Source: Litchfieldella rifensis (GTDB taxonomy: Bacteria > Pseudomonadota > Gammaproteobacteria > Pseudomonadales > Halomonadaceae). From it: 64,000 bases of DNA. The notes beneath the pieces are model-generated. The model saw nothing but the letters and a program-made list of their open reading frames with translations. It ran no database searches and was not told where the DNA came from. Made by a program: the position numbers and the translations under genes. Shown here piece by piece: positions 9,281 to 19,225 of this stretch. Position 1 is the stretch's first letter, and every line of letters starts with the position of its first letter. Where the stretch lies: positions 310,001-374,000 of the forward strand of contig NZ_JBHRUG010000002.1 in the NCBI RefSeq assembly GCF_042646605.1, in the 5' to 3' direction.

Positions 9281-9380
9281 CCGGCGACGTATCGGGAACG
9301 CACGGGGGTGACCCGGGTTCGGCGCCAGAAGCGCCGCCGCGGTCATCGTTCGAGTCACATGCAACCAATGGCATGAATCG

Positions 9381-10546
<1,166 letters not shown>

Positions 10547-10547
<1 letters not shown>

Positions 10548-11419
10548 TGAGCATCCTGATCGACAAGAACACCAAGGTCATCTGCCAGGGCTTCACCGGT
10601 GGCCAGGGGACCTTCCATTCCGAACAGGCGATCGCCTACGGCACCCGGATGGTCGGGGGCGTGACCCCGGGCAAGGGCGGCCAGGAGCACCTCGGTCTGC
10701 CGGTGTTCAACACCGTCAAGGAAGCCGTGCAGAAGACCGGTGCCGAGGCCAGCGTGATCTACGTGCCCGCCCCGTTCTGCAAGGATTCGATCCTCGAAGC
10801 CGCCAATGCCGGCATCAAGCTGATCGTGTGCATCACCGAAGGCATCCCGACCCTGGACATGCTCGACGTCAAGGTGAAGTGCGACGAGTTGGGCGTGCGC
10901 CTGATCGGTCCCAACTGCCCGGGCGTGATCACGCCGGGCGAGACCAAGATCGGCATCATGCCGGGCCACATCCACCAGCCCGGCAAGGTCGGTATCGTGT
11001 CGCGTTCCGGCACCCTGACCTATGAAGCGGTCAAGCAGACCACCGATCACGGCTTCGGCCAGTCCACCTGCGTGGGCATCGGCGGCGACCCGATCCCGGG
11101 TTCCAACTTCATCGACATCCTCGAGCTGTTCGAGAAGGACCCGCAGACCGAAGCCATCGTCATGATCGGCGAGATCGGCGGTACCGCCGAGGAAGAGGCC
11201 GCGGCCTACATCAAGGAGCACGTCTCCAAGCCGGTGGTCTCCTACATCGCCGGTGTCACTGCCCCTCCCGGCAAGCGCATGGGCCATGCGGGCGCCATCA
11301 TCGCCGGTGGCAAGGGCACCGCGGACGAGAAGTTCGCCGCCCTGGAAGCCGCGGGCGTCCGGACCGTGCGTTCCCTGGCCGAGATCGGCGACGCACTGAA
11401 GGAAGCCACTGGCTGGTAA
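10547..11419 (+). CDS. sucD: Succinyl-CoA synthetase alpha subunit
   Basis: This 290-aa protein carries the CoA-binding Rossmann domain at the N-terminus (SILIDKNTKVICQGFTGGQGTFH) and LIGPNCPGVITPGE. The C-terminal GKRMGHAGAIIAGGKGTADEK holds the His (about residue 246) that is phosphorylated during catalysis. It pairs with SucC, whose stop codon it overlaps by one base. It is the last gene of the TCA block, with a strong terminator 24 bases after the stop. Confidence 0.98.
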
Positions 11420-11442
11420 GCCATGCCTTCCTGACCCGCACG

Positions 11443-11472
11443 AAAAAGGGCACCTTCGGGTGCCCTTTTTCC
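11443..11472. terminator. Bidirectional UUCG-loop rho-independent terminator
   Basis: AAAAAGGGCACC (11443-11454), TTCG loop, GGTGCCCTTTTT (11459-11470). The UUCG tetraloop and the A and T runs on either side make it a terminator in both directions. It closes sucCD on the + strand and the convergent beta-helix/RTX gene (ending at 11487) on the - strand. Confidence 0.93.
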
Positions 11473-11486
11473 TGTCTGGAAGGGCG

Positions 11487-13424
11487 CTATGCTGGCACGT
11501 CGTCGACCTGGGTGCCGTTCATGCCGAGCAACTGGACCTCCAGGTCCTGGCCGTCGGCACCGCGCACGGCGACCGTTTCGGGCAGTGACTGGTCCTCGCC
11601 GTAGGCCTTGTAGGAAAAGCGCCAGACCTCGCCGGGCGTCAAGGTATTGCTCTCGTCATCGCTGACCTGATAGCCACCGTCGCTCTCGCTGAGTTCACCG
11701 TTCCACAGCGTGTCGATATCGGCAGGCAGCGAGAAGCTGGCCACGGGGTCGACGATATCGCTCTCCGAGGTGTTCTCGACAAAGATCTCGGCCACGTACC
11801 CACTCGACCATTCGCTGGTGACATTGCCGGTGATGGTGATATCGGCCTCCGCCTCGGTCTGGGTACTATCCTCTGTGGTCGTAGTCGAGTCCCCGGAGGT
11901 CGTGGTCGATTCCTCAGTGGTTGTCGTGGTTGAGTCACCGAGGATGTCGGCGGGGGTGGGAATGCTCATCGGCTCTCCGCTGGTGACTTCGCCGGTGCCG
12001 AGGTCGAGGTGGGTGCCGTCGGCAAAAACGGCGCGCTCCATGTTGACCAAGGTGTCGGTACCGCTTTCGCCCCGGATAGTGACCTCACCGTCTTCCGCGA
12101 TCACGATGTCGAAGGCATCGTAGCTCTGCAGGTAGAGCGCCGTATCGTTGCCATCGCCGCCATCGAGCACGTCGTCGCCGTCATAGCCATGGTTGCCCGG
12201 GCCTCCTTGCAGAATGTCGTCCCCGACGCCGCCGGTGAGGTGATCATGGCCCAGGCCGCCGTCCAGGTAGACCCCGTCGTCGGATCCCTGGAGGGTATCG
12301 TCGCGGCGTGAGCCTATCACATAGTCGAAGCTGACCTGATTGGCTGATGCGTCGGTGATGGCGCCGAAGCTTTCGCCACCGGAGTTGACCCACAACGTGG
12401 TCGACATCTCGTCGGCCTCGGGATCGCGAATGGACTCCAGGACGTGCACGCTGTTGCCATGATCCCGGCCACCGTGGAAGTTGATATCGCGGTCGGTAGA
12501 GGCCACTTCGATGTCATTGCCCACCGAAGAACGCCAGGAGGCGAACAGCAGGCCGTGCCGCATGCCGGTATCCTCCAGCCCCGTGAAGGTACCGTCGTAG
12601 CTCTCCCGCAATTCGTAGGCATAGCCGTTGCCGCCACTGCCCTTGTTGAAGGCGCCATGGGCCTCGATGCCATCGACCACGCTGTCGAGCGACCTCGCGA
12701 TGTGGAAGGCCTTGGAAGGACCATTGACGACCTGGATATCGGACAGCCGACTATCCACCGTGCCATCGAGAGACACGGCCTGATATCCCGTCAACTCGTC
12801 CAGGGTATTCTCGAAGGTCGCCTTGTCGGGGATGCCCAGCTCGAAGCCGATGCTGAAACCTTCCAGGGTGACGCCGTTGACCGTATCGAGGCGTTCGACC
12901 TGTGTCTTGCCGGCGTCGAAACCGAAATGCACGCCGCGGTCGAGGGTGACGGTGCCCCCATCGACGGCGGCGACCTTGGCCATGCTGGTGCGCAATTCGG
13001 CGTACTGCTGCTTGCGCCAGGAGGTGTCGCCGATCTCCTCGAAGAATGCGTCGTCGTTGTCCTGCCAGAGCCGCACGCTATCTCCGGGCTTCAGGCCATG
13101 GTCCTGGCCCAGCGTGAGAAGGCGTTCGCCCTCGTCGAGCGCGGACTGCAGCGAACCGATGGTTTCATTCTCGCTGCCATCCACGCGAATGCCATAGTCG
13201 TCATTACGATCGAGGGCCGCGTTGCTGAAGGTGAGGGTGGTCTGGCCGGAGCCGGCGCCGACCAACGAAATATCGGAACGAGCAATGGTGATGGCGTCAT
13301 CGAAAACATAATGTCCAGCCTCGAGCTTGAGGATGGTGTTTTGGGGAGCGCTGCCGATCAATTCCTCGAGTTCTGTGGCCGTGGTGCTGATGCTGACGTC
13401 GATAATGCCGTTGTGGTTGCTCAT
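11487..13424 (-). CDS. Secreted RTX protein: parallel beta-helix, calcium-binding repeats and CBM2-like C-terminus
   Basis: The start is set at the ATG of MSNHNGIIDVSIS because GGAG lies 9 bases upstream; an in-frame extension of 21 codons is unlikely. The product is 645 aa. Residues about 30-370 resemble a right-handed parallel beta-helix of the pectate-lyase/mannuronan-epimerase type (TILKLEAGHYVFDDAITI, then SLVGAGSGQTTL). Residues about 372-425 hold RTX nonapeptides (LDGGLGHDHLTGGVGDDILQG, LDGGDGNDTA). A Thr/Glu/Ser-rich linker (about 495-528) leads to about 110 residues resembling a cellulose-binding family 2 fold (ITITGNVTSEWSSGYVAEI). There is no Sec signal peptide. RTX repeats plus the divergent type I secretion genes indicate export through them. 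Enzyme activity and substrate cannot be read from sequence; a polysaccharide epimerase or lyase is the best guess. Confidence 0.8.
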   Translation of the reverse strand: MSNHNGIIDVSISTTATELEELIGSAPQNTILKLEAGHYVFDDAITIARSDISLVGAGSGQTTLTFSNAALDRNDDYGIRVDGSENETIGSLQSALDEGERLLTLGQDHGLKPGDSVRLWQDNDDAFFEEIGDTSWRKQQYAELRTSMAKVAAVDGGTVTLDRGVHFGFDAGKTQVERLDTVNGVTLEGFSIGFELGIPDKATFENTLDELTGYQAVSLDGTVDSRLSDIQVVNGPSKAFHIARSLDSVVDGIEAHGAFNKGSGGNGYAYELRESYDGTFTGLEDTGMRHGLLFASWRSSVGNDIEVASTDRDINFHGGRDHGNSVHVLESIRDPEADEMSTTLWVNSGGESFGAITDASANQVSFDYVIGSRRDDTLQGSDDGVYLDGGLGHDHLTGGVGDDILQGGPGNHGYDGDDVLDGGDGNDTALYLQSYDAFDIVIAEDGEVTIRGESGTDTLVNMERAVFADGTHLDLGTGEVTSGEPMSIPTPADILGDSTTTTTEESTTTSGDSTTTTEDSTQTEAEADITITGNVTSEWSSGYVAEIFVENTSESDIVDPVASFSLPADIDTLWNGELSESDGGYQVSDDESNTLTPGEVWRFSYKAYGEDQSLPETVAVRGADGQDLEVQLLGMNGTQVDDVPA

Positions 13425-13916
13425 GCAATGTCTCCAATCATTCCATAATGCTCGACAGTAGAGTGTTGTTACTGAGAGCGATGCCATGGCCTTTATATGA
13501 GCAGTTCCTGTAGAGACACTGCGTACTTATTACATGGAATACCGGTTCCATTTTGGTTTTATTCTCCGGGTCTGCTGCTGTTTATCGGTCATGGACAGGG
13601 CGTGAGAGGGGATGCTAACGGCCAGGAGGCAAGGAAGACAATAGAGTGTTCTGGCCGGTCGTGACGGGCATCAAGGACTGTGTCTCGGGGATTCTGCCAG
13701 GAGTCCGCTTTTGTTCTTGCGCACTCCCTTGATAAGGAAGATTTTTCTATTGAGCAATGGTGGGATGCCTTTGTGTCATCCTAATGAGTGACAAACATTT
13801 CTGTTACAAAAGTGTGATTAAAGTACTCATAACTTAGCAATTCGTCTGGTACTCTGGCGCCCCAGACGGCAAGTATGGCGAGAACATGCTTGTCGTGCTC
13901 GAGCTGATCCGCATCC
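13425..13916. promoter_or_regulatory. Divergent regulatory region between the RTX gene and the T1SS genes
   Basis: About 490 bp with no supported gene, clearly richer in A and T than its surroundings, especially 13690-13860. It must hold the promoters of the minus-strand RTX gene and the plus-strand secretion operon. TGTCA (13774-13778) and TGACA (13789-13793) form an imperfect dyad, and GTGACA (13788-13793) with TGTTAC (13802-13807) forms a second, so one protein might bind here. I cannot assign -10/-35 boxes with confidence. Confidence 0.45.
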
Positions 13917-15719
13917 ATGACTCGGTTGTGTGCCATGACGTCCGACAACGACCTCACCGAATTGCAGCGTGCGATGAAGGCATGTCGGCATTCCTTTTTC
14001 TCGGTAGCCGGGTTCAGTCTGTTCATCAATTTGCTGATGTTGACGCCCGCCTTTTACATGCTTCAGGTCTATGACCGGGTCATCCCCACGGGCAGTGAGG
14101 AAACCTTGCTCATGCTGACCCTGGTGGTCATCTTGTTGCTCACGATCATGGGTGGCCTGGAACTGGTGCGTTCACGTCTCCTGGTTAGGGTCGGCAATCG
14201 CCTCGATAGCCTGGTCAGCGCCCGCCTCTACCGTGCCATGTGCCGCCATAGCCTCGATGTCGGTGGGCGCCAGACCGCCCAGCCGCTGGATGATCTGAGA
14301 ACGGTCCGCCAGTTTCTCTCCGGCAACGGACTGTTTGCCTTCTTCGATGCTCCCTGGGTGCCGATCTATCTGGGGCTCCTGTTTCTGTTCAATGTCTGGT
14401 TCGGGGTATTCGCCACCTGCGCCGGGGCGGTGCTGCTGGCTTTGGCGCTCGCCAACGAGAAGGTGACCAGGACGCTGCTGGCCGAAGCCAGCGATGAGCA
14501 CATTCAGGCGCAAGCCCTGGCCAACGGCAATCTGCGCAACGCCGAGGTGCTGCATGCCATGGGGATGCTGCCGGGAATCATGAGGCGCTGGGCGACGAAG
14601 CATCATGCTTCCCTGGTCAAGCAGTCCCGGGCGAGTGACCGCGCCGGTGGCTTGTCCAATTTGTCCAGGGTGCTGCGCATGCTGTTCCAGTCGATGATTC
14701 TCGGAGTGGGGGCGCTGCTGGTGCTGGATGGCAGCATCACGCCGGGCATGATGATCGCCGGCTCCATCATCATGGGACGAGCCCTGGCACCCATCGACCA
14801 GATGATTGGTAGCTGGAAGGGATTCCTCGGTTGGCGCGATGCCTACCAGCGGCTCGATGCGCTTTTCGCACAGGTGCCTGACGAACGGCGCTACCTGTCG
14901 TTACCCGCGCCCCTCGGCGACATGGCCATCGAGGACGTGACCGTGGTACCGCCGGGTGCCCGCCAGGCGGCCATCGATGGGGTCGACATCCGTGTCGCGA
15001 GGGGGGAGCACGTTGGCATCGTCGGGCCCAGTGCCGCCGGCAAGTCGACGTTGGCGCGGGCATTGTTGGGCATCTGGCCTTGCCAGGCTGGCACGGTGCG
15101 TCTCGATGGCGCGAACATCGACCATTGGAATCGTGATGAACTGGGGCCGCATCTGGGCTACCTGCCCCAGGATATCGAGCTGTTCGACGGTACCATCAGC
15201 GAGAACATCGCCCGCTTCGGCGAGGTCGATGCCGAGCAGGTCGTGACGGCGGCCACCAAGGCCGGTGTCCACGACATGATCCTGCGCTTGCCCGATGGTT
15301 ACGACACGGTCATCGGTGCCACCAGCGGCGTGCTTTCCGGCGGGCAGCGGCAGCGGGTCGGCCTGGCTCGTGCCCTGTACGGCAACCCCGTGGTCGTGGT
15401 ACTCGACGAGCCCAACTCGAATCTCGATGAAGGCGGTGAGCGTGCCCTGTCGCAGGCCATGCAATGTTTGAAGAACGAGGGAGTCACGCTGTTCGTGATC
15501 AGTCATCGCCACAATGTGCTGAAGAATGTCGACAAGCTGCTGGTGCTCAACGATGGGCAGGTCAGCCTGTTTGGGCCGCGTGACCAGGTGATTGCCAGAC
15601 TGACCCAACCGCAGCGCGTGCGCTCGGAAGCGGCCACGCGCTCCGGCGGTGGGCGCATGGCGGCGGTCGGCACCCAGGGCCGCGGTGGGACGCCTCCGGC
15701 CGAGGGGCAACGGGAGTGA
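13917..15719 (+). CDS. Type I secretion system permease/ATPase (PrtD/AprD family)
   Basis: This 600-aa protein is the inner-membrane energiser of a type I secretion system. Residues about 25-310 form the ABC transmembrane domain (LQVYDRVIPTGSEETL is a hallmark of PrtD/LapB-type exporters). The ATPase domain (about 325-560) has Walker A GPSAAGKSTLARA, signature LSGGQRQRVGLARAL, and Walker B VVVLDEPNSNLDEGG with the H-loop VISHRH. No N-terminal C39 peptidase-like domain is present. Start choice: ATG 13917 and ATG 13935 are both possible and neither has a strong ribosome site. The neighbours (RTX protein upstream and divergent, HlyD-like fusion protein overlapping downstream) give its job. No TolC gene is nearby. 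Confidence 0.93.
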   Translation: MTRLCAMTSDNDLTELQRAMKACRHSFFSVAGFSLFINLLMLTPAFYMLQVYDRVIPTGSEETLLMLTLVVILLLTIMGGLELVRSRLLVRVGNRLDSLVSARLYRAMCRHSLDVGGRQTAQPLDDLRTVRQFLSGNGLFAFFDAPWVPIYLGLLFLFNVWFGVFATCAGAVLLALALANEKVTRTLLAEASDEHIQAQALANGNLRNAEVLHAMGMLPGIMRRWATKHHASLVKQSRASDRAGGLSNLSRVLRMLFQSMILGVGALLVLDGSITPGMMIAGSIIMGRALAPIDQMIGSWKGFLGWRDAYQRLDALFAQVPDERRYLSLPAPLGDMAIEDVTVVPPGARQAAIDGVDIRVARGEHVGIVGPSAAGKSTLARALLGIWPCQAGTVRLDGANIDHWNRDELGPHLGYLPQDIELFDGTISENIARFGEVDAEQVVTAATKAGVHDMILRLPDGYDTVIGATSGVLSGGQRQRVGLARALYGNPVVVVLDEPNSNLDEGGERALSQAMQCLKNEGVTLFVISHRHNVLKNVDKLLVLNDGQVSLFGPRDQVIARLTQPQRVRSEAATRSGGGRMAAVGTQGRGGTPPAEGQRE

Positions 15720-15724
15720 ACGCG

Positions 15725-17044
15725 ATGCACGATGCCGACAGTCGCTCCCGTGACGTCCTGCCGGTCAGTGGGCGAGGCTACCGGCGTCTGGGGCTGCTTA
15801 TCCTCCTGATCGGCCTCGGTGGCTTCGGTGGCTGGGCGCTGGCGGCCAACCTGGCCATCGCGGTCGTCGCTCCCGGCAAGGTCTCGGTGGCCTCCTTCAA
15901 GAAGACGGTTCAGCACTACGAGGGTGGTATCGTCAACGAGATCCGTGTCGGCGATGGGGATCGAGTCGAAGCCGGCGATACCCTACTGGTACTCGACAAC
16001 ACCCGGGCGCTCTCTCAACTGCGGATCGCCCGCTCGCGGTATCTGATCAATCGGGCCAGTGAAGTCCGGTTGATCGCCGAACAGTCCGGCCGGGAGACGC
16101 TGCGCTTTCCCGACGAGTTGCTCGACAGCGACTCTCGACGCGTCGGCGATGTCCTCGCCGTTCAGCGAGGTCTGTTTTTTGCTCGGCGCCAGGCATTGCA
16201 GGGGGCGCTCGATGCTCTTGACCAGCAGACGCAACAGTTGCGCGAACAACGCGAGGGGCTTACCGCACTGGTGGAGATCACCCGTCAACGGGTCGCGTCG
16301 CTGCGCGAGGAAGCCGAGGATCACCGCTCGCTGTTCGAGAAGGGGATGGGCGATAAACAGCGGCTGCGGGAGCTGGAACGCCGAATCCTGCAATACCGTG
16401 GCGAGATCGCCCAGCACCGGGCCGAGATTGCTCGACTCGCGTCGCAAGCCAGTGAAAACGAATTGCGCAAGCAGGTGCGGGTGCAGGAGTTTCAGCAGGA
16501 CATCGGCGAGCAATTGCGTCAGGTGCAGGGTCGGATCGCCGATGCCGAAGAGCGCATCACGGCATTGAACGACGAGGTGCGTCGCACTGCCGTGACGGCG
16601 CCGGTCGCGGGAACCGTGGTCGGGCTGCAGGTGCATACCCGTGGCGCGGTGATCGAGTCGGGAGACCCCATCATGGACATCGTCCCCAGCGGTGAGGGCT
16701 TCGTGGTGGAGGCCCGCATCGCCGATCGGGACATCGATAACATCTACCCGGGCCAGTCGGCGGAGATTCGCTTCAGTGCCTTCAACCAGCAACGCTCCGA
16801 TGTCATCGAAGGCGAGGTGGTCCATGTCTCGGCCGACAGCTTCGAGGACGAAGCGACCGGAGCGGGATACTACAAGGCACGTGTCAAGGTCGTCGATGCG
16901 AAGCAGATGGCGCTGCCCCGGGATAGGCAACTGCTCGCCGGAATGCCGGCCGAGGTCATGATCCGCACCGGGGAACGTACCTTCGCCAGCTATCTCGTCA
17001 AGCCTGTCGCCGATATGCTGGCGCGAGCGATGCGCGCGGGATGA
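15725..17044 (+). CDS. Type I secretion membrane fusion protein (HlyD/PrtE family)
   Basis: The start is placed at ATG 15725 since GGGAG lies 8 bases upstream; an alternative GTG at 15716 overlaps the ABC gene. The protein (about 439 aa) has one N-terminal membrane helix (LGLLILLIGLGGFGGWALAA). A barrel-sandwich half-motif (VAPGKVSVASFKKTVQHYEGGIV, then IRVGDGDRVEAGDTLLVLD) follows. A long coiled coil rich in Gln, Arg and Glu spans about residues 130-275, before the second half (TAPVAGTVVGLQVHTRGAVIESGDPIMDIVP). It bridges the inner-membrane ABC exporter to an outer-membrane TolC channel that must be encoded elsewhere. The overlap with the upstream gene indicates one operon. Confidence 0.93.
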   Translation: MHDADSRSRDVLPVSGRGYRRLGLLILLIGLGGFGGWALAANLAIAVVAPGKVSVASFKKTVQHYEGGIVNEIRVGDGDRVEAGDTLLVLDNTRALSQLRIARSRYLINRASEVRLIAEQSGRETLRFPDELLDSDSRRVGDVLAVQRGLFFARRQALQGALDALDQQTQQLREQREGLTALVEITRQRVASLREEAEDHRSLFEKGMGDKQRLRELERRILQYRGEIAQHRAEIARLASQASENELRKQVRVQEFQQDIGEQLRQVQGRIADAEERITALNDEVRRTAVTAPVAGTVVGLQVHTRGAVIESGDPIMDIVPSGEGFVVEARIADRDIDNIYPGQSAEIRFSAFNQQRSDVIEGEVVHVSADSFEDEATGAGYYKARVKVVDAKQMALPRDRQLLAGMPAEVMIRTGERTFASYLVKPVADMLARAMRAG

Positions 17045-17139
17045 GTCGTCGAGAAGCGTTGACGGGAAGGCGGCCAAGGGATGCCGTGATCGGCTAGGAT
17101 AGGTGAGTTCCCCTTGAACGACCGCTCAGGAGACCATGC

Positions 17140-18009
17140 ATGGCCAAGGTGCCTGCCGCCTATCAAGCGACCCAGGGGTCGGTGCTGGATGTCGATCGCG
17201 ACTTCTATTCCCGGCTGACCGATCCTGCCGCCCGGACCCGCATCGAGCAATTGACCGTGCCGATTCGCGACGGCCGTGCCTGGCGAGTGCCGGCCGGCCA
17301 CGTGCTGCGGCTGTCCACCCTGGAGGGACCGCAGGTCGGCGACTTCAATCTATGGCACCTGCACAACCCCCGCGAACGCTTCTGGGCGTCGCGCACCCGC
17401 CAATTGCAGCGTGCCCATGTCTCGACCTTCGATCGGCTGTGGTCGACACTGCCTTATCTGCGCCCGATGGCGACCCTCATCGACGACACCTTGGCCGACT
17501 ATGGAGTGGACCACGAGGGGGGGCGAGTGCACGACCTGCTGGGTACCCGCTGCGATCCCTACGTCAATCGGCTGCTCACCGGCGAAGACTTCGACCATCA
17601 TTGCCACTCCAATCTGGTGCGTGCCGTCGCGCCCTTCGGCTTGACCGAATTCGACGTCCACGATGTGCTCAACATCTTCCAGTGCACCGGACTCAACGAC
17701 GACGACCAGTACTTCATGAAGGCATGTCCGGCGCAGGAGGGCGATTATCTCGAGTTGTTCGCCGAGATCGATCTGCTGTGCGCACTGTCGTGTTGCCCGG
17801 GCGGTGATCTGTCGGTGGATCTGTGGGGGCCGAATGCACGCGATCCTCTGGCTACCTGTCATCCGATCGGTGTCGAAGTCTTCGCACTGGACGATGCCCT
17901 GCTGCAGGGGTGGCGGCCGCCCGAGATCGCCCCCTACCAGGGCGGTCACGGCATGCGCGGTCCCGCTATCGACTGGACGGTGGAGAAGGCTCGGCGCTTC
18001 GGATCGTAG
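17140..18009 (+). CDS. DUF1989 / urea carboxylase-associated family protein
   Basis: AGGAG seven bases before the ATG supports the start. The 289-aa product matches the DUF1989 family: IPIRD-type opening (TVPIRDGRAWRVPAGHVLRL), QVGDFNLWHLHNPRERFWASRTRQ, then DLLGTRCDPYVNRLLTG, HCHSNLVRA, VLNIFQCTG, DYLELFAEIDLLCALSCCPGGD. Members are often coded beside urea carboxylase and guanidine genes. Recurrent Cys and His residues suggest a metal-binding cupin-like fold. Here no such partner is adjacent, so its substrate is unknown. It ends 18 bases from the convergent siaD. Confidence 0.82.
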   Translation: MAKVPAAYQATQGSVLDVDRDFYSRLTDPAARTRIEQLTVPIRDGRAWRVPAGHVLRLSTLEGPQVGDFNLWHLHNPRERFWASRTRQLQRAHVSTFDRLWSTLPYLRPMATLIDDTLADYGVDHEGGRVHDLLGTRCDPYVNRLLTGEDFDHHCHSNLVRAVAPFGLTEFDVHDVLNIFQCTGLNDDDQYFMKACPAQEGDYLELFAEIDLLCALSCCPGGDLSVDLWGPNARDPLATCHPIGVEVFALDDALLQGWRPPEIAPYQGGHGMRGPAIDWTVEKARRFGS

Positions 18010-18027
18010 CGACGGGAGCGTCGCGGG

Positions 18028-18822
18028 TCAGGCGAGGTCGACGCAACTCCGGTCGCGGCCGCTACGCTTGGCCCGCAACAGCGCCTGGTCGGCCCGGTGG
18101 AGCGTCTCTTCGAGGGGGTTCTCGCCGTTGCGATGCTCGCTGAGTCCCGCGCTGGCGGTGATCGACAGGGTCATGTCGCCCACCGTGATCGGGATCTCGG
18201 ACAGACGTTGGCGGAGGCGGTCGACGATAGCGTGGGCTTCCTCGAGCTGGGTGTCGGCCAGTAGCAGCAGGAATTCCTCGCCGCCCCAGCGGGCGCAAAG
18301 GTCGTAGTCACGCAGTTCCTGCCGCATGACGTGCGCGATGGCCACCAGGACCTGGTCGCCGACATCATGGCCGTGGCGGTCGTTGATTCGCTTGAAGTGA
18401 TCGATATCGAGCATCGCCAGGGTATAGCTTTGGGGATGCCGCTTGGCACACTTCGCTTCCTGCTTGAGGCGTTCACCGAACAGGCGCCGGTTGGGCAGGC
18501 CGGTCAGCGGGTCGTGGGTCGAGTCCTGCTTGAGGGCGAGATTGTGCTCGCGCATGAGCTGCTGGTAGCGATCCGAGATGCGTGACAGTTTTGCCTGACG
18601 CTTGAGGGCCTTGTCGTAGCGTTGCCGGGCGGACAGTTCGTCCTCCCGGGCATAGCGTTGGTAGGTGTCGGAGATGCTGATCAGGCGCTCGAGACGTTCC
18701 TTCTCCTCGAGGTGGTGCCGATAGAGGTCCTCCAGTGCCTCGTGCAGCGGGTGCCGGGCGTGGGCGGGATCGGCGAGCAGCGCCTCGACCCGGGCCAGCA
18801 GGGACGTCTCGTCGCGTGTCAT
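18028..18822 (-). CDS. siaD: Diguanylate cyclase, SiaD-like
   Basis: The last gene of the minus-strand sia operon (264 aa), it has an N-terminal helical, likely coiled-coil segment (about residues 1-95, with EEKERLERLISISDTYQRYA). A GGDEF domain follows with DPLTGLPNRRLF and active site ARWGGEEFLLLL. It should make c-di-GMP from two GTP. The RxxD inhibitory site five residues before GGEEF reads as DLCAR, so product inhibition may differ. In Pseudomonas, SiaD is activated by direct binding of unphosphorylated SiaC. The start ATG overlaps the siaC stop by 4 bases, which fits that partnership. The assignment to SiaD rests on operon order plus size. Confidence 0.88.
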   Translation of the reverse strand: MTRDETSLLARVEALLADPAHARHPLHEALEDLYRHHLEEKERLERLISISDTYQRYAREDELSARQRYDKALKRQAKLSRISDRYQQLMREHNLALKQDSTHDPLTGLPNRRLFGERLKQEAKCAKRHPQSYTLAMLDIDHFKRINDRHGHDVGDQVLVAIAHVMRQELRDYDLCARWGGEEFLLLLADTQLEEAHAIVDRLRQRLSEIPITVGDMTLSITASAGLSEHRNGENPLEETLHRADQALLRAKRSGRDRSCVDLA

Positions 18823-19208
18823 GCCCCGACCCGTGCCGGTGTGATCGCGAAGGGAAAGCTGCAGTCTTCGCGAAACTCCTCGGCCAACTCGGCGATGCGC
18901 TCGTTGCGGGCATCATAGCGCCAGGTCACGCCGATCTCGCGGCCGCCGAGATGCGCTTCCTCGAGAAGATCGAAGATGTCCATCATGGCCTTGACCGAGC
19001 TGGTGTTGAGATAGACCAGTTCCAGTTCCAGGGCGAGTGGTCGCGACTCCTGGTCGAGAAAGTGCTCGACCCAGCCGATGACCTGGTCGAAGAGTTCATA
19101 GGAGTTCTCGGGATAGGAATCTCCCTGCATGGCGAGACGGCCGGCCTGCCAATCGCTTTGTATGGCCGGCGTGGCTTGGCTGCCGGGGATGTTCAAGTCG
19201 GTGGTCAT
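18819..19208 (-). CDS. siaC: SiaC-like regulator (DUF1987)
   Basis: This 129-aa protein belongs to the DUF1987 family, which resembles anti-anti-sigma (STAS-like) folds. It shows the conserved PENSYELFDQVIGWVEHFL and LVYLNTSSVKAMMDIFDLLE; the Thr/Ser in YLNTSS is the segment phosphorylated by the SiaB kinase and dephosphorylated by the SiaA phosphatase in P. aeruginosa. It sits 17 bases after siaB and overlaps siaD by 4 bases. By family knowledge, unphosphorylated SiaC stimulates the diguanylate cyclase. Confidence 0.9.
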   Translation of the reverse strand: MTTDLNIPGSQATPAIQSDWQAGRLAMQGDSYPENSYELFDQVIGWVEHFLDQESRPLALELELVYLNTSSVKAMMDIFDLLEEAHLGGREIGVTWRYDARNERIAELAEEFREDCSFPFAITPARVGA

Positions 19209-19225
19209 AAGCTTACTCGGCAGGG

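Noticed and set aside
13781..14029. An 82-codon minus-strand frame overlapping the T1SS ABC start
   Set aside because: No ribosome site, overlaps the secretion gene, and sits in the AT-rich regulatory spacer where short frames arise easily.
15716..15724. GTG 15716 as the start of the membrane fusion gene
   Set aside because: The GGGAG at 15712-15716 would overlap the GTG itself; ATG 15725 has the right spacing. The GTG cannot be fully excluded.
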